DNA of 64,000 nucleotides from Colias croceus (lineage: Eukaryota > Arthropoda > Insecta > Lepidoptera > Pieridae), in NCBI RefSeq assembly GCF_905220415.1, contig NC_059541.1:3856501-3920500 (forward strand), given 5' to 3'. The notes under the pieces are model-generated. The model did not search any database. It was not told the DNA's origin and worked only from the letters and a program-made list of their open reading frames with translations. Below, piece by piece: positions 61,842 through 64,000 of this stretch (within the stretch, counting starts at the first letter, position 1; the number at the start of each line of letters is the position of its first letter). The position numbers were made by a program, and so were the translations under genes.

Positions 61842-64000
61842 TTTTTTTTTTTTTTATAATAGAGCGGGTAACGGAGCAGATGGGTCACCTAGTGAGGTGA
61901 TCACCACCGCCCATGAGCACTCACAAAGTTACCTTTGTGAGGCTGTTACCGACTTTCGAAGGTGGGTGTAGGCTCTCTTTTTAAATAAGTCTAAGTCATA
62001 CATGTGCGGAAATACCGAACTTGGTAGACTGTTCCACAGGGTGGTGGTACGTGGAAAAAAGTGTCGCGAGAAGCGTACGGTACTCGTTCGCCAGCGGTCC
62101 AAATGATGTGCATGGAAGTTGGCTTTATGGCGGGCGGTGCGGTGATGGAATTCCGCAGCAGGTATGAGCTCGAATAGCTCATTTGAACACTCCCCATGGT
62201 ATATGCGATAGAAGACACACAGCGAGGCAATGTCCCTTCGCAAAGCAAGAGGGTCAAGTCGATCGCTAAGTCTTGGGTCGCCAATCATTCTAACTGCTCT
62301 ACGTTGTACGCGATCAAGTGGGAGGAGTTGGTAAGACGGGGCACCAGCCCAGAGATGTGAGCAGTACTCCATGTGTGGCCGTATCTGAGCTTTATAAAGT
62401 AAAAGAAGATGGTCAGGCCTGAAGTACTGCTTCGCTCTATTAAGGACGCCCAGTTTTTTAGAAGCTAGAGAAGCTTTACCTTCCAAATGATCGCGAAACT
62501 GAACATCGTTAGAAACATTGACGCCAAGAATTGCGATGCTAGGCTTGACGCTGAGGGGAGTGTTCAAAAAGAGGGGAGCTGATTCAAATGGCTTTTTTTT
62601 GGCCGTAAAAGCACATAGTTGCGTCTTAGCGGGGTTAAACTCGACGAGGTTTTGACGACCCCACTCTGAAACTTCTCCCAAAAGAGTTTCGATTTTCAAC
62701 GCAAGAGTGTTTCTGCACTCATCGACAATTTCATGCGAGAAGTTAGCATGGCCAGTGTAAGAGGCGTCTCCAGTACTATCATCTGCATAGCAATGAATGT
62801 TACTAATTTGTAACATGTCATTGATATGCAGAAGGAATAGTGTGGGTGAAAGAACACAGCCTTGGGGGACGCCAGCGTTCACAGGCATAAGATCCGAGCT
62901 CGATCCATCGACCACGACCCGAATATTTCGTGCTGCAAGAAAGCTGGCTATCCATGTGCGTAACTTCTCGGGGAGTCCATATGATGTAAGCTTCGAAAGG
63001 AGAGCCCGGTGCCACACCCGATCAAAGGCTTTTTCGACGTCAAGACTAACGGCTAGTGCCTCCCCTTTACTCTCAATAGCCGCAGCCCATCGGTGAGTTA
63101 GAAAGGCCAAGAGATCACCAGCTGATCGTCCATGGCGAAAGCCATACTGATGGTCACTGATCAGCTGGTTCTCCTCTAGGTAACCTAAGAGCTGACGGTT
63201 GATTATGCCTTCCATGACTTTTGAGAGCAAAGAGGTAATAGCAATGGGCCTGTAGTTAGAGGGGTCCGATTGATCGCCTTTCTTAGGGATCGGGTGCACT
63301 GCGGCGGTTTTCCACGAAGCAGGGGCAATGCCAACATCATAGGAGTGTTGAAACAAGTGCGAAAAAACGGGAGCCAATTCTGGAGCACACGTTCTCAAGA
63401 CAATTGCAGGGATACCATCCGGGCCACTCGCTTTATGGGTGTCTAGAGAGAAAAGTACTTTTCGCACTTTACTTTGTGTAAAGCGCACATCGGACATAAA
63501 GTACTGGCACCGTGAGATGGTAGGCGGTACCTTTCCCCCATCGTCCAAGGTGGAATTGGAAGCGAAGAGAGCGCCCAATAGGTCGGCTTTCTCTTTGGGC
63601 GAGTGTGCCAAGGTGTCATCTTCCCGGCGCAAAGGTGGGAACGTCGGCTGACAGAAGTTTCCTTGGGCGGCTTTAGCAAGTGACCAGAAAGCTCGGCTAC
63701 CAGAAGGGTAGCGTGTCAGTTTCTTGCCAATGCCGCTTATAAACTCGGACTTTGCAATGCTTATTTTCCTTTTGTAGTGTCTGGAGGCAAAGTTATATTG
63801 TTTTTTAAGAGCACTGGTATTCGGATCCTGTTTTAATAATGCGTCTGCCCAATTACGGAAACATTCCTGCTTCTGGCGAAATGCCACTTTGCAGAGATGA
63901 CCGTACCAAGGCTGGGACTTGCCGCCGATGGGAACTACAGAACTCGGTATGAAAAGTTCCATTCCCTGCAGTATCACATCCGCGACAGAGTCAGCATAAG
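61842..64000 (-). mobile_element. LINE (non-LTR retrotransposon) inserted in env, 5' part beyond window
   Basis: On the minus strand an open reverse-transcriptase ORF is followed by a very short 3' untranslated region (about 70 bp) and a 14-base poly(A) tail, seen as T14 at 61842-61855. The tail marks the insertion point in env. The element continues past position 64000, so its 5' end, any endonuclease domain and the right target duplication are not visible. The clade is probably within the CR1/Jockey broad group (possibly Daphne-like), not settled by eye. Confidence 0.93.
61929..64000 (-). CDS. LINE ORF2-type reverse transcriptase, partial
   Basis: The enzyme of a LINE primes from nicked target DNA and copies its own RNA. 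The frame is open from the window edge to the stop at 61929; no true start is visible and the N-terminus, where an AP-type endonuclease is expected, is cut off. Visible motifs in order are SGPDGIP, then PIPKKGDQSDPSNYRPIAI, GFRHGRSAGD, DVEKAFDRVWH (motif A), NAGVPQGCVLSP (motif B) and the catalytic CYADD (motif C; YADD is residues 397-400 counting from 63977). Beyond the palm comes the usual region with PHMEYCSHLWAG, RVQRRAVRMIG and a C-terminal TTLWNSLPSSVF. There are no stops or frame breaks over about 690 codons, so this copy may be recently active. Confidence 0.95.
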   Translation of the reverse strand, partial: YADSVADVILQGMELFIPSSVVPIGGKSQPWYGHLCKVAFRQKQECFRNWADALLKQDPNTSALKKQYNFASRHYKRKISIAKSEFISGIGKKLTRYPSGSRAFWSLAKAAQGNFCQPTFPPLRREDDTLAHSPKEKADLLGALFASNSTLDDGGKVPPTISRCQYFMSDVRFTQSKVRKVLFSLDTHKASGPDGIPAIVLRTCAPELAPVFSHLFQHSYDVGIAPASWKTAAVHPIPKKGDQSDPSNYRPIAITSLLSKVMEGIINRQLLGYLEENQLISDHQYGFRHGRSAGDLLAFLTHRWAAAIESKGEALAVSLDVEKAFDRVWHRALLSKLTSYGLPEKLRTWIASFLAARNIRVVVDGSSSDLMPVNAGVPQGCVLSPTLFLLHINDMLQISNIHCYADDSTGDASYTGHANFSHEIVDECRNTLALKIETLLGEVSEWGRQNLVEFNPAKTQLCAFTAKKKPFESAPLFLNTPLSVKPSIAILGVNVSNDVQFRDHLEGKASLASKKLGVLNRAKQYFRPDHLLLLYKAQIRPHMEYCSHLWAGAPSYQLLPLDRVQRRAVRMIGDPRLSDRLDPLALRRDIASLCVFYRIYHGECSNELFELIPAAEFHHRTARHKANFHAHHLDRWRTSTVRFSRHFFPRTTTLWNSLPSSVFPHMYDLDLFKKRAYTHLRKSVTASQR

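Noticed and set aside
62797..63096. 99-codon plus-strand frame inside the LINE
   Set aside because: Antisense shadow of the LINE reverse transcriptase.

Overview
This is eukaryotic, AT-rich, gene-poor DNA, most likely from a moth or butterfly. The main reason is the repeat content. There are many short Helitron-type elements with a TC...CTAG layout and the two core sequences usual in Lepidoptera (AAAGAGGAAAACTTTG and GCTGAAGAGTTTG). There is also a tRNA-derived SINE, a dispersed ACATACCGG-type repeat, and LINE 3' ends with CTTTATTG next to simple-repeat tails. No host protein-coding gene can be supported. The window looks like intergenic DNA or a very large intron, and the species cannot be named from the sequence.

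Layout. Positions 1-3.6 kb hold a SINE with a perfect 13-bp target duplication and a cluster of four Helitron copies. Positions 3.6-26 kb are mostly unique AT-rich DNA with a LINE tail (8 kb), a Helitron fragment (10.3 kb), a GC-rich structured retroposon between 14-bp repeats (13.4 kb) and several CpG-containing AT-poor patches. Positions 26-35 kb hold a decayed LINE 3' end, a 1-kb inverted-repeat element (27.72-28.72 kb) carrying repeated copies of one 19-bp motif, two Helitrons and another LINE tail. Positions 36-50 kb hold a second SINE copy, a perfect 26-bp hairpin, a 396-bp MITE, two copies of a 175-178-bp MITE in opposite orientation, a mosaic Helitron with a perfect 25-bp hairpin, a dispersed repeat and a further Helitron.

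The informative part is the right end. From about 54.88 kb there is an insect errantivirus (gypsy-lineage endogenous retrovirus): a 5' LTR, a tRNA-Ser type primer binding site, a spliced-leader candidate, an open gag, an open pol reached by a -1 frameshift at AAATTTT, and an env with a furin site and an F-protein-like fusion segment. The env is cut at about 61.84 kb by a LINE in the opposite orientation. The LINE's poly(A) tail lies at the junction, and its long open reverse-transcriptase frame runs off the right edge of the window. The rest of env and the 3' LTR should lie beyond the LINE. Gag and pol have no stop codons or frame breaks, so both insertions look young; this is an inference.

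Within the errantivirus, Gag packages the RNA. Pol (protease, reverse transcriptase, RNase H, integrase) copies the genome and inserts it. Env is predicted to come from a spliced mRNA and would give membrane fusion in an intact copy. In this copy env is broken.
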